A stretch of 64,000 nucleotides of DNA from the NCBI RefSeq assembly GCF_000737335.2, contig NZ_JMCC02000020.1, positions 1-64,000 of the forward strand. The letters are read 5' to 3'. A model generated the notes under the pieces. The model was not told the DNA's origin. It was given only the letters and a program-made list of their open reading frames with translations, and searched no databases. A program made the translations under genes and the position numbers. This stretch comes from Enhygromyxa salina. Lineage in GTDB: Bacteria; Myxococcota_A; Polyangia; Nannocystales; Nannocystaceae. Positions 1-8,537 of this stretch are shown piece by piece. The first letter of the stretch is position 1; every line of letters begins with the position of its first letter.

Positions 1-573
1 GCCAGACGAGGGCGCTCCATTCTTGCTTCTGGGTTTCGCATGGAGGGTTCGGAGTTCGCAGGTCACTCGCTTCGCTCGCTCCCGACGGGCTGGTTGTTCT
101 CGGTCGCATGTGTGGCCCCCTGGGAGGGGGCTCTTGTCTGGGCACCTACGGCCAGACGAGGGCGCTCCATTCTTGCTTCTGGGTTTCGCATGGAGGGTTC
201 GGAGTTCGCAGGTCACTCGCTTCGCTCGCTCCCGACGGGCTGGTTGTTTTCGGTCGGATGTGTGGCCTCCTGGGAGGGGGCTCTTGTCTGGGCACCTACG
301 GCCAGACGAGGGCGCTCCATTCTTGCTTCTGGGTTTCGCATGGAGGGTTCGGAGTTCGCAGGTCACTCGCTTCGCTCGCTCCCGACGGGCTGGTTGTTCT
401 TGGTCGGATGTGTGGCCCCCTGTGAGGGCTGGGAGGGGGCTCTCGTCTGGGCAGCTACGGCCAGACGAGGGCGCTCCATTCTTGCTTCTGGGTTCCGCAT
501 GGAGGGTTTCGGGCTTTCTAGGGCGCTCCTGACGGGCTGGTTGTTTGCTGGCGCATGTGTGGCCCCCTCGTGA
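1..573. repeat. Tandem array of a 150-bp repeat unit
   Basis: The unit begins with gccagacgagggcgctccat at 1, 151, 301 and 460, so the periods are 150, 150 and 159 bp, followed by a shorter degenerate copy to about 573. Copies are almost identical; the third carries a 9-bp insertion near 421-430. Because 150 is a multiple of three, all three plus-strand frames stay open and give long repetitive translations, but these show no start context or known motif, so I do not call a protein. The array is cut by the left edge of the window and stops about 25 bp before the P450 start. The internal tcgcttcgctcgct is locally self-repetitive. Confidence 0.9.
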
Positions 574-597
574 GCTCGTTGGTTTATCCTCGGGGCC

Positions 598-1935
598 GTG
601 AACGGGTTCTCCGAGCGATCGCTGCCGACGCCTCCGGGGAAGATGGGGCTGCCGGTCGTGGGGGAGACGCTGGAGTTCTTGCGATCGCCGGGGGCGTTTG
701 TGGATGCGCGGCGGGCCAAGTATGGGCCGGTGTTTTTCTCGCGGATCCTTGGCAAGCCAACGGTGTACTTGAGCGGGGCCGAGGCGAATCACTGGGTCTA
801 CGCTGGGGAAGACAAGTACCTGAAGAACGAGTGGTCGCCGGCGATCCGCGAGCTGCTTGGTGACGACTGCTTGGCGTTGATCAGCGGGGACGAGCACCGG
901 GGCCGGCGCAAGCTGTTGGCGCCGCACTTTCGGCGGGTCGGGATGGATGCTTCGGTGCCCTCGATCCTCTCGGTGGCGCGCAAGCACCTGCGGCGCTGGG
1001 ACACGGACGCGCGGCTGGGGCCGATGGCCATGGTGCCGCGGATCCGGGCGCTGGCGTTCGAGATCGCGGCGACCTACCTGGTCGGGGAAGTGGGGGATCT
1101 CGGGGTGCCGCTGGGGGAGTTCAGCGGCGACTTCAAGGCGTTCACGGCCGGTATGTTCACGGCGCTGGCGGTCGAGCTGCCGGGCACCAAGTTTGCCCGG
1201 GCCATGGACGCGCGGCGGCGGATGGCCACGATCCTCGATGATCTGGTGATGCGGCGGGACGCCGGGAGCCGGCGCGGGGCGGACGTGTTGTCGACGCTGC
1301 TCGAGGTCCGGGACGAGGCGGGGGAGATGCTCCCGCGTGACACGATCGTCGACGAGCTGCAGCTGTTCTTGTTTGCCGGTCACGACACCACGGTCACCGC
1401 GATGTCGAACGTGATCTATCACCTGGCCATGCACCCGCAGGTCGCCCTGAAGGCGCGGGCGGAGCAAGACCAGCTGCAAGCTGGCAGCTTCACGCTCGAG
1501 TCGGTGCGGGGGATGCCGTACCTCAGCGCGGTCATCAAAGAGAGCATGCGAATGATCCCGCCGATCGGCGCGGCGTTTCGGGTGATGACGCGCGAGGGCG
1601 AGTTTGGCGGGTTTCGGATTCCGGCGGGCTGGCGGATCGCCGTGTGCCCGCGCCTGGTCCATTCGGATCCGCAGTACTACCCCGCGCCCGAGCGCTTCGA
1701 TCCCGAGCGCTGGCTGGTGCCGGCCGAGCGTCCACCCTTCGCCTATATTCCGTTCGGCGGCGGGCCGCGGATGTGCATCGGTCAGCACTTCGCGGAGCTC
1801 GAGATGCACATTGTGCTCGCGATGATCCTGCGCGAGTTCACGTGGACGCTGGGGCCCGACCAGGACCTGAGCTTCACGGAGATCCCGACGCCGCTGCCAC
1901 GCGGGGGGCTGGTCCTCGACCTGCGTAGGTGCTGA
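598..1935 (+). CDS. Cytochrome P450
   Basis: A 445-residue heme monooxygenase of normal P450 length with no membrane anchor, so probably a soluble class I enzyme fed by separate ferredoxin partners that are not in this window. The I-helix oxygen-activation motif AGHDTT lies at residues 260-265, the K-helix ExxR at 315-318 (KESMRM), and the heme-ligand loop FGGGPRMCIGQ at 386-396 with the thiolate Cys393. The proline-rich start (LPTPPGKMGLPVVGETLEFL) is typical of CYP120/CYP26/CYP51-like enzymes, which act on isoprenoids, fatty acids or sterol-like molecules; the substrate here is unknown. The start is GTG. A lipase-like hydrolase follows after 15 bp in the same direction, which suggests co-transcription and perhaps a shared lipid substrate. 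The gene is intact. Confidence 0.95.
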   Translation: MNGFSERSLPTPPGKMGLPVVGETLEFLRSPGAFVDARRAKYGPVFFSRILGKPTVYLSGAEANHWVYAGEDKYLKNEWSPAIRELLGDDCLALISGDEHRGRRKLLAPHFRRVGMDASVPSILSVARKHLRRWDTDARLGPMAMVPRIRALAFEIAATYLVGEVGDLGVPLGEFSGDFKAFTAGMFTALAVELPGTKFARAMDARRRMATILDDLVMRRDAGSRRGADVLSTLLEVRDEAGEMLPRDTIVDELQLFLFAGHDTTVTAMSNVIYHLAMHPQVALKARAEQDQLQAGSFTLESVRGMPYLSAVIKESMRMIPPIGAAFRVMTREGEFGGFRIPAGWRIAVCPRLVHSDPQYYPAPERFDPERWLVPAERPPFAYIPFGGGPRMCIGQHFAELEMHIVLAMILREFTWTLGPDQDLSFTEIPTPLPRGGLVLDLRRC

Positions 1936-1950
1936 CGGCATACTGCCGCG

Positions 1951-2841
1951 GTGAGCCAGACCAGTCAGACCCGCAAGCTCGAGGCGCGCGACGGCACCAA
2001 GCTCCACACCGAGCTGTGGGAGCCCGAGGGTGAGGTCAAATTTGTCGTGTGCATGGTGCACGGCCAGAGCGAGCACGTGTCGCGCTACGATCAAGTCGCG
2101 GCCGAGCTCAACGAACTTGGCGGGCTGGTGTTCGGGCCCGACCATCGCGGTGAGGGCCGCAGCGGCGGGATCCCGGGCCACGCGGATCGCTTCGAGCAGT
2201 ACGCAGAGGATCTGCTCGATGTCCTGCGCGACTACCAGGTCCACCTTGGCGAGGCGCGCGGGCCCGACCGGGTGCCTTGGTTCTTGTGGGCGCACTCGAT
2301 GGGCGGCCTGATCGCGCTGACGTACCTGCTCGACCACGAGCACGACGTGGCGCTGCGCGGCGCGGTGATCAGCGCCCCGCTGTTGAAGGTTGCGATCGAG
2401 ATCGGCCCGGTCAAAGAGTTCATCGTGCGCGCGCTGGCCAAGCTGTTCCCGCGCATGGCCGTGCCCGTGGCGATCGATCCCAACACGATCTGTCGCGACC
2501 CGGAGCAGGTTCAGCGCTACGACTTGGACTCTCGCCGGACCCGCAAGGTCACGACCGGCTGGGTCATGGCCATGGAGGCGGCGAGCGATCGCGTGCAGCA
2601 AGGCGCCCGCAATGTGACGCTGCCCATGCACTGGTATGTCGGCACGGGTGACCAGATCGTGAACTCCACGGTGACCGAGCAGACCTTCGCTACGTTGTCG
2701 GAGGCGGCGGCGCGCGACCAATCGATCGAGGTCTGGCCGGGCTATTTCCATGAGCTGCACAATGAGCCGACCGAGCTGCGCGCCCCGGTGATCGCCAAGG
2801 TCCACGAGTGGATCCTGGCCCGCGTCGCGAGCACGGATTGA
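1951..2841 (+). CDS. Alpha/beta hydrolase, monoacylglycerol lipase-like (serine aminopeptidase S33 / Hydrolase_4)
   Basis: A 296-residue alpha/beta-hydrolase of the monoglyceride lipase/lysophospholipase class. It has an early HGQSEH oxyanion-hole segment, the family signature GPDHRGEGRSGG, a nucleophile elbow AHSMGG with Ser116, Asp234 in GTGDQIV and His267 in GYFHELHNE, so the catalytic triad is complete. There is no signal peptide, so it should act in the cytoplasm, hydrolysing acylglycerols or related esters. It starts with GTG 15 bp after the P450 stop and probably shares its transcript. The exact ester substrate cannot be read from sequence. Confidence 0.92.
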   Translation: MSQTSQTRKLEARDGTKLHTELWEPEGEVKFVVCMVHGQSEHVSRYDQVAAELNELGGLVFGPDHRGEGRSGGIPGHADRFEQYAEDLLDVLRDYQVHLGEARGPDRVPWFLWAHSMGGLIALTYLLDHEHDVALRGAVISAPLLKVAIEIGPVKEFIVRALAKLFPRMAVPVAIDPNTICRDPEQVQRYDLDSRRTRKVTTGWVMAMEAASDRVQQGARNVTLPMHWYVGTGDQIVNSTVTEQTFATLSEAAARDQSIEVWPGYFHELHNEPTELRAPVIAKVHEWILARVASTD

Positions 2842-2974
2842 GCTTGTCAGCGCGATGGTGTGGTGGGAGGATCGCCAAGCCATGCGTGATCGCTTGACCG
2901 AACCGATTTGATCTCCAGCCTCGAAGGCTGAATCGGCCTCGGCGCCGACGCGACGAGGTTGGCGTGGTGCGACC

Positions 2975-4543
2975 TTGCGGGGAACCGCGGCCGCGCTGGC
3001 GCTGGTGTACGTCGACTTCCTCGACGAGCTTGGCTCCGGGGTCGCGCCGCTCAGCGCAGCGGACATTCGTGATGATCTAGGCGTCGCGTACGGCGGCATC
3101 GCGCTGGTCTTGCTGGTCGCGCCGTTGTTGCTCTCGATGCTGGTCGAGGGCCCGTTGCTGTTGCTTTCGGATCGCTGGCGACGCGACCGTGTGGCCGCGC
3201 TCTGCGTCGGCCTGATGGGTGGGTTCATGATCGCGGCCGCGTGCACGAGCTCGGCGTGGACGCTGGCGCTGGCGTTTGGTGCGTGGGGCAGCGCGAGCGG
3301 CCTCGCCTGCGGCCTGAGCCAGGGCTTGTTGATGGACGCCTACCCCGAGGCGCGCGAGCGGTGGATGACACGCTGGACGCTGATGGGCGCGATCGGGGAC
3401 ATGGCGACGCCGCTGTTGATCCTCGCGGTCGCGAGCTTGGGGTTGGGCTGGCGCGCCGGTCTGGGTTTGGCTGGGGCGCTGCACTTGCTCCACGCGGTGG
3501 TCCTTGCCCGCGTGCGCGTGCAGCCGGCCGGGACGGACGAGTGCGAGCACGACGATGAATCCGAGCGAGACGCTCCTTTGCTCGAGCGTCTGCGCGCGGG
3601 GCTGCGCGACCGCGACTTGTTGATGTGGCTTGGCGCTTGCTCGCTGTGTTGTTTGCTCGATGAGATCCTCGTCGCGTTTGGGGTGCTGTTCATGCGCGAT
3701 GAACTAGGCGCGCCGATCGACACCCAAGCGATCGCGTTTGCTGCGTGCGCCGTCGGAGGCGTGGTGGGGCTGGCCGTGACCGAGCGGCTGCTGCCGCGGA
3801 TCGACGGACTGCGGCTGTTGGTCTTGGCGTCGCTCGCATGCGCGGCAGCGTTCGTGATCTGGCTGCAGATGCGGTCAATCCCGGCGAGCGTGGCCGCGCT
3901 GTTCTTCGTGGGGTTCTGCGTCGCGCCGCTGTACCCGATCTGCGCGGCCCGAGCCTACGCGGCGCGGCCAGGTCAGGCAGGGTTGGTCGCGGCGATCGAT
4001 CAATTGTTTGCCCCGATCAGCTTGCTCGCGCCGCTGCTGATCGGGTTGGTCGCCGACACCATCGGGATTGTGGTCGCGCTGGGCCTCCTGCTGGTCCAGC
4101 CCGTGGGTGTGGGGCTCGTCGCGCTCGCTGGGCTACGGCGTTGTCGCGCTGCCGTGGTTGTGGGACCCTCGGATCCAAGCATGGCCTACGACGAAGAGCT
4201 CGCCCAGCGGATCCGCGACCTCCTGGCGGATCATCCGAGCTACTCGGAGCGCAAGATGTTTGGCGGGCTGTGCTTCATGTTCGCCGGGCACATGTGCGCG
4301 GGCGTGATCAACGACGACCTGATGCTGCGGGTCGGGCCCGAGCGCTTCGAGTCCACGCTGGCGCGCAAACACGCGCGGCCCATGGACTTCACCGGGCGGC
4401 CGTCGAAGGGAATGGTCTACGTGGGCAAGCAGGGCACCAAGACCAAGGCGCAGCTGCAAGGTTGGCTGACGCCGGCCTTGGAGTTTGTCGACAGTCTTCC
4501 GCCGAAGCAGGCCAAGCCCAAGAACAAGCCCAAGCTGAGGTGA
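2975..4543 (+). CDS. MFS transporter fused in frame to a TfoX N-terminal domain
   Basis: The 522-residue frame has two parts. Residues 1-400 are polytopic with about 12 hydrophobic segments and a charged central loop near 185-200 (rich in E/D/R), the layout of a major facilitator transporter. Residues 403-522, from MAYDEELAQRIRDLL to a Lys/Pro-rich tail, match the TfoX N-terminal (Sxy-like) domain, including ERKMFGGLCFMFAGHMC and GMVYVG. An internal ATG at 4181 begins the TfoX part exactly where free-standing TfoX_N proteins start, and no stop separates it from the transporter. It may therefore be a true fusion, two genes whose stop was lost, or a sequencing slip. The apparent start is TTG at 2975. 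The transported substrate is unknown. The domain calls are firm; single-polypeptide status is not. Confidence 0.82.
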   Translation: MRGTAAALALVYVDFLDELGSGVAPLSAADIRDDLGVAYGGIALVLLVAPLLLSMLVEGPLLLLSDRWRRDRVAALCVGLMGGFMIAAACTSSAWTLALAFGAWGSASGLACGLSQGLLMDAYPEARERWMTRWTLMGAIGDMATPLLILAVASLGLGWRAGLGLAGALHLLHAVVLARVRVQPAGTDECEHDDESERDAPLLERLRAGLRDRDLLMWLGACSLCCLLDEILVAFGVLFMRDELGAPIDTQAIAFAACAVGGVVGLAVTERLLPRIDGLRLLVLASLACAAAFVIWLQMRSIPASVAALFFVGFCVAPLYPICAARAYAARPGQAGLVAAIDQLFAPISLLAPLLIGLVADTIGIVVALGLLLVQPVGVGLVALAGLRRCRAAVVVGPSDPSMAYDEELAQRIRDLLADHPSYSERKMFGGLCFMFAGHMCAGVINDDLMLRVGPERFESTLARKHARPMDFTGRPSKGMVYVGKQGTKTKAQLQGWLTPALEFVDSLPPKQAKPKNKPKLR

Positions 4544-4574
4544 CCATCAGGGTGGTCGATCTCGCGCATGTCTT

Positions 4575-4660
4575 CGAAGTGATTTTTTTGGTAATTATTG
4601 TTACGTAATTTTGGTGATCTGCGTAGAATTTAATGATTTAAGTTAGCTATATTAGGGTGT
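4575..4660 (+). promoter_or_regulatory. AT-rich promoter island upstream of the 4681 gene
   Basis: This stretch is mostly A/T in a window that is otherwise about 70% G/C. It lies directly before the Cys-rich protein gene. TATATT at 4648-4653 would make a good -10 box about 27 bp before the ATG at 4681. No convincing -35 element is seen. The sharp composition change could also mark a small foreign insert. Confidence 0.45.
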
Positions 4661-4680
4661 TTGGTCTACGCTGCCTCGGC

Positions 4681-5613
4681 ATGACCGAATCGCGGATCCG
4701 TCTCCCGACTCTGCTCGGCATGGGTATGTCGGCGTGGATCGGGGTGGCCTGCGGTCCGCCTGGACCGGGGCCTCTCGCCGACGACACCGGGGCCAGCACG
4801 ACGGGCGTGGCGGACACGACCGAGAGCTCGACGGATACGGCCGAGCCGCCCGATGATCCGCCCGACGACCCAACCGACGACCCAACCGACGACCCAACTG
4901 ACGGGGACGAGAGCTCTGGCTCGCTCACCTTCGTGCCGTTGGGCTACGACCTGATTGGCTGCGAGTGCGATCCATTCGCGCAGGACTGCCCCGATGGTGA
5001 GAAGTGTGTGGCCTATGCGTCGACCGGTGGACATTGGGACGCCAACAAGTGCGTGCCCGTGACGGGCAGCCAGGCCGCGGGCGAGCCATGCACCTATGGG
5101 GGACCCTTCGAGGCCACCGATGACTGTGATGCGGACAGCGCCTGCTGGGCCGTGCTCGAGAGCCAGGGCGCGTGGGCCGGCAGCTGCCACTCGTTTTGCG
5201 GGGGAACCTACGACGATTCGATCTGCAGCCCGGGGACCGCTTGTCTGATCGCAAACGAAGGCTCGGTCACCGTGTGCGCGCCGAGCTGTGATCCGCTGAT
5301 CCAAGACTGTGGCGAAGGCTTGGGCTGCTATTGGGCCACGCAAGACTTCGTGTGCACGATGACGCTCACCGTAGGGCTCGCGGGCGATCCATGCGGCAGG
5401 TTTGACCAGTGCGCGGCGGGGCTCGCCTGTCTGGCGAGCGAAGTCCTGCCCAACTGCGAGGGCGACAGTTGCTGCTCCCCATTTTGCGATCTCGCCCAGG
5501 GTGACGGGCCGTGTGAAGATCTGCCGGGGACTGCTTGCTCGCCGATGTTCGAGGAGGGCGCGGGTCCCCCGGGGCCTGGCGTGTGGGACACGGGCGTGTG
5601 CACGCTGCCCTGA
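4681..5613 (+). CDS. Cys-rich secreted lipoprotein-like protein
   Basis: A 310-residue export protein counted from the ATG at 4681; a GTG at 4657 in the same frame is possible but lies inside the AT-rich promoter region. The N-terminus is a short hydrophobic signal ending GVAC, a plausible though weak lipobox. It is followed by an acidic Thr/Asp/Pro linker with DDPTDDPTDDPT repeats, the spacer common on myxobacterial surface lipoproteins. The rest (about 90-310) is rich in Cys in pairs such as CECDPFAQDCPDGEKC and CDPLIQDCGEGLGC, which suggests a disulfide-knit extracellular domain. No enzyme motif is visible. It ends 20 bp before the stop of the convergent gene on the other strand. Confidence 0.82.
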   Translation: MTESRIRLPTLLGMGMSAWIGVACGPPGPGPLADDTGASTTGVADTTESSTDTAEPPDDPPDDPTDDPTDDPTDGDESSGSLTFVPLGYDLIGCECDPFAQDCPDGEKCVAYASTGGHWDANKCVPVTGSQAAGEPCTYGGPFEATDDCDADSACWAVLESQGAWAGSCHSFCGGTYDDSICSPGTACLIANEGSVTVCAPSCDPLIQDCGEGLGCYWATQDFVCTMTLTVGLAGDPCGRFDQCAAGLACLASEVLPNCEGDSCCSPFCDLAQGDGPCEDLPGTACSPMFEEGAGPPGPGVWDTGVCTLP

Positions 5614-5632
5614 TCTGCCCTGATCAAACTAA

Positions 5633-6604
5633 TCAGTCCCGCGCCAGCAGCCGGCGGGCCTGCATGAACGCGTGCAGCTCGGGCCAGTGAACGGCCATGA
5701 AGTCGAGCTCGCCCGGGCGGAGGTTGGCGAGCAGCGGCTCGATCGGCATGCTCGAGAACACCCCGCGGTACTCGTCTTCGCCCTCCGACAGGCGATGCAG
5801 CGTATACGCCTGCAGCAGCTGCAGGGCGCGGCCAAGCAGGTTGTCTTTGTCGTGGCCAAGTCGTTGCAGCAGCGCGAACAGCTGCTGATGCTGATCCTCC
5901 CGGGCCAGCAGCGTGGCTTCGGCGAGCTCGATGCTCAAGCTCGAGCTGTCGAGCTCGTCGTCTTTGTGCGGGGTGATCGCGTGCTCGCGCGAAGGGTCGA
6001 GCACCTCGCGGCCGCGCTCGAGCCACGCGCGCGCGTCGTCGACCTCGCCAAGCACGGACCCGCAGATCGACAAGCTGGCGTAGGCCTCACCCGTGGCTTG
6101 TCGCGAGATCCGAAAGCTCCCCAACCATCCGGTCGCTTCGACGGCGAGCAACCGGGCGCGCGCCTCTTGCAGCTGGCCCCGGCGCAGCGCCAAGACCCCC
6201 CGCAACAACGCGAGCCGCACGTAGACTGCCGCGTAGCGCAGGCTGGTTCCCGAGTGGAGCAGCACCTCGTCAACGGCCTGCGTGGCGGCGGCGATGTCTC
6301 CGCTGCGCATGTCCTCGCGGGCGGCCTCATAGATGCGGTTGCCGTGCTCGACCCTGCGGCGCTCTTTGATCGCCAAGAGCACACCGCCAATCCCGATCAC
6401 GTACACGAGCAGCGGGATGCCGATCGAGAACGCGATCACGTAGGTCACCAACACCAGGCTGACGAGACCACCACTGAGCGCGAGGGTTCGAAGTTGACGG
6501 GCAGCCTGGTTGGGGAGCGCGGGCAGCTCGACGGTTGCGAGCTGCGTGGCGGCGCGGGTCGGGACCAACGCCGACGCGGGCTTGTTGGTGTCGGGTGGGG
6601 TCAT
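5633..6604 (-). CDS. Membrane-anchored TPR-like protein of unknown function
   Basis: A 323-residue protein. Two adjacent hydrophobic helices lie near residues 42-80 (around LALSGGLVSLVLVTYVIAF and GIPLLVYVIGIGG), followed by a long alpha-helical, Ala/Leu/Arg-rich region with repeated pairs of helices such as AREDMRSGDIAAATQAVDEV, resembling tetratricopeptide repeats. This suggests a membrane-tethered scaffold with a cytoplasmic helical domain. No catalytic motif is seen. The start is ATG at 6604 and the gene stands alone. The TPR assignment rests on pattern, not on a strict consensus. Confidence 0.82.
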   Translation of the reverse strand: MTPPDTNKPASALVPTRAATQLATVELPALPNQAARQLRTLALSGGLVSLVLVTYVIAFSIGIPLLVYVIGIGGVLLAIKERRRVEHGNRIYEAAREDMRSGDIAAATQAVDEVLLHSGTSLRYAAVYVRLALLRGVLALRRGQLQEARARLLAVEATGWLGSFRISRQATGEAYASLSICGSVLGEVDDARAWLERGREVLDPSREHAITPHKDDELDSSSLSIELAEATLLAREDQHQQLFALLQRLGHDKDNLLGRALQLLQAYTLHRLSEGEDEYRGVFSSMPIEPLLANLRPGELDFMAVHWPELHAFMQARRLLARD

Positions 6605-6659
6605 GGGTCGTCGGTGCGGATCGCGGGGCGGGCGAAGCCTAACAGACTGTTGGGTTACT

Positions 6660-6870
6660 TCAGGATCGGTCGCTTACATGAGTGTGGGTGGCCGATTTGG
6701 AAGTCGGCCGACTTTGTGGTCCGCTCTTGTGCTGCAACTCTGCAGCATCGCGGGCCGGAGCGAGGTGCCGGATCAGCTCGTCGCCGATGCCATCGGCGAG
6801 GCGGGCGTAGCGCATCGTCACGACGATGCTGCCGCGGCCGAGCCACTCTGGATCTGGCGCATCGGGATCC
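6660..6870 (-). pseudogene. Remnant of a tyrosine recombinase (integrase) C-terminus
   Basis: Read on the minus strand in the frame ending with TGA at 6662-6660, this intergenic stretch encodes WLGRGSIVVTMRYARLADGI followed by GDELIRHL. This is the C-terminal box of phage/Xer-type integrases, normally LGHxxxxTTxRYxHL with the catalytic Tyr. The Tyr survives, but the preceding His is replaced by Arg and everything upstream, including the Arg boxes, is missing. It is a dead fragment marking an old integration event between the TPR-like gene and the lipoprotein gene. Confidence 0.65.
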
Positions 6871-6876
6871 CACGCA

Positions 6877-8040
6877 TCACTGCGTGCGAGGCGAAACTAT
6901 GTCGCTTATGCAGTATTCGACATAAAAGGCACTATGTGGTGTTCGCTTCTCCCTGAGTTCGGGCCAGGGCGAATCGACCTTGACCTCCGGGCCCGGGGCA
7001 GTCGGGGGCAGGGGAATCAAGGTATCAGCGGCGATGCAGGTCGACAGACCGGTCACCCACTCGCAGCGCACGCGGGGAACAAAGCACAGACGCGAACCTC
7101 GGCGAATGGGCGACTGTTCGAACACCACCTCGCGGAAGCTGGTCCCGGCGTGCTCGCCATTGGGCCAAGTCAGCTCGGCTCCAACCGGGACCTGCCAGCG
7201 CTCGGTGCCCTCGGGAGCCAGCGTACCGGTGCAGAGCAGGCCTCCGTGGCCCTCGTGGTCCGACTCGAGCGGTTGGTAGAAACCGGCGATGCGCAGACAG
7301 TTCGTGCCAACCACCACGTAATCGGAGTCGTGCTCGGACCGCGCGAACAAGCTCAGGCGCGCGCTCAGGCGCAGGCGCATCCGAGGACCGACGCTCAACC
7401 AACCGCCCTCGAAGGGGGCACGATGCCGCGCGAGTTCATCAGCTTTCGCTGGACCATAGAACTTGCCGATGTCCAGTCGCCCGGCATCCAGCGCGACCTC
7501 GAAGTGGTTGTGGTCACCATAAAAATATGCACCCCCGGATGTCGACGTGCTAACTGTCGCGGTGGTCCCGGACAGCGACACCCGGGCGCCGGGAGCGACA
7601 ACGATTCCCGTGCCATCACCATGATCGATGAGGGCGGCTCGGGTGACGACGTCGGCGAGTTCGGCCTCGCGCACGAACACCCGCAACCCAAGGTCGAGGA
7701 TCGGAGCCTCGTGACAGTGCGTGACCGGCCCCGGCTCCCAGCCGAGCAGAACCTCGACGAACTCACCCTCGACTCCGATCACCTTCACGACCCCGTCGCG
7801 AGTGTTGGCGTAGATCCACGCTGGCTCAGCGTCGTAGGGCGAAGTCCAGATGCCCGCGCTCTGGGGCAAGATGGCGAAGCTACCAGCCTCCGCGGCGCTC
7901 TCGAACTCGTGCTGCCACAAGAAGACGGGTCGCGCTGGCGCAGCCGGCTCGACCTCTGGAGACGACGGCGGCCCTGGCCGAGAGCACGCGAGTGCGAGCG
8001 CGAAGATCGGCAGATGCAAGCGTGCGCGTGCCTTCGACAT
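6877..8040 (-). CDS. Lipoprotein of unknown function
   Basis: A 387-residue protein beginning with a signal sequence and a good lipobox (ALALAC, Cys at residue 19), followed by a Pro-rich spacer and a large globular part. The body is beta-strand rich (repeated WxYANTRDGVVKV, RVFVREAELADVV, YVVVGTNCLRIAGFY patterns) and has several His/Asp clusters such as GDHNHFEV, which could bind a metal or sugar. A glucanase-like jelly roll is conceivable, but no catalytic signature is recognisable, so I give no function. The start is ATG at 8040. It has no operon partner; integrase and IS91 fragments flank it, so it may have arrived with mobile DNA. Confidence 0.82.
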   Translation of the reverse strand: MSKARARLHLPIFALALACSRPGPPSSPEVEPAAPARPVFLWQHEFESAAEAGSFAILPQSAGIWTSPYDAEPAWIYANTRDGVVKVIGVEGEFVEVLLGWEPGPVTHCHEAPILDLGLRVFVREAELADVVTRAALIDHGDGTGIVVAPGARVSLSGTTATVSTSTSGGAYFYGDHNHFEVALDAGRLDIGKFYGPAKADELARHRAPFEGGWLSVGPRMRLRLSARLSLFARSEHDSDYVVVGTNCLRIAGFYQPLESDHEGHGGLLCTGTLAPEGTERWQVPVGAELTWPNGEHAGTSFREVVFEQSPIRRGSRLCFVPRVRCEWVTGLSTCIAADTLIPLPPTAPGPEVKVDSPWPELREKRTPHSAFYVEYCISDIVSPRTQ

Positions 8041-8224
8041 CGGAGGATCAGTCTGACACGAGTCCTGGGCTCAGCTGCAACAACTCGCCGAACACTACGC
8101 GCGTGACATCATCTACGCACAGGAGAACCCGACCTGATGCGTCGCACAAAGATCCGCCGCGACGGTCCGCGCTCGGGCCTCGGCATCTCTCGCTCCCTAC
8201 CGGTGCGTGTCGGCCTCGAGGGAG

Positions 8225-8400
8225 TGGTGGCCTCGGTCGCGGTGGTGGCCGCGGCCCGAGCCCGAGTGTAGCGAGAACCCGCGCGATCGCGTCGCGCTCG
8301 TTGGCGATCTCAACCAGCTTTGTCGAGCCACGATAACGCGGGCAGACCATGATGTCGACCGCAAACACCCGTTGCAGCAGCCACGCCCATGGGTGGCGGC
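8225..8400 (-). pseudogene. Degenerate C-terminus of an IS91-family transposase
   Basis: On the minus strand this region encodes WLLQRVFAVDIMVCPRYRGS followed by TKLVEIANERDAIARVL and a Pro/Arg tail. This is the characteristic end of IS91-type (Y2) transposases, usually LLxRVFxxDVLxCPxCxGxM..I..I.....A..IL..LGL. The second Cys of the CPxC pair is now Tyr and no transposase body lies next to it. The rest of the 8041-8537 gap shows no convincing gene, so this is a fossil insertion. A second IS91 piece lies at 13040-13138. Confidence 0.72.
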
Positions 8401-8537
8401 TCGCAGGCTTCGCCCTGGATCCAGCCCGAGGCGATGAGCCGATAGCGACCGAGGGCGCGGTGTGCTGTTCGGTCACGCCCTGATCGTCGGTCCTCGCCGC
8501 TAGAACGCGCGACAAAGCGTGCGACACTGGGGCCCGC

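Noticed and set aside
5672..6925. Plus-strand open frame of 417 codons over the membrane TPR-like gene
   Set aside because: Low-complexity Arg/Gln composition and no start context; the minus-strand gene explains the region better.
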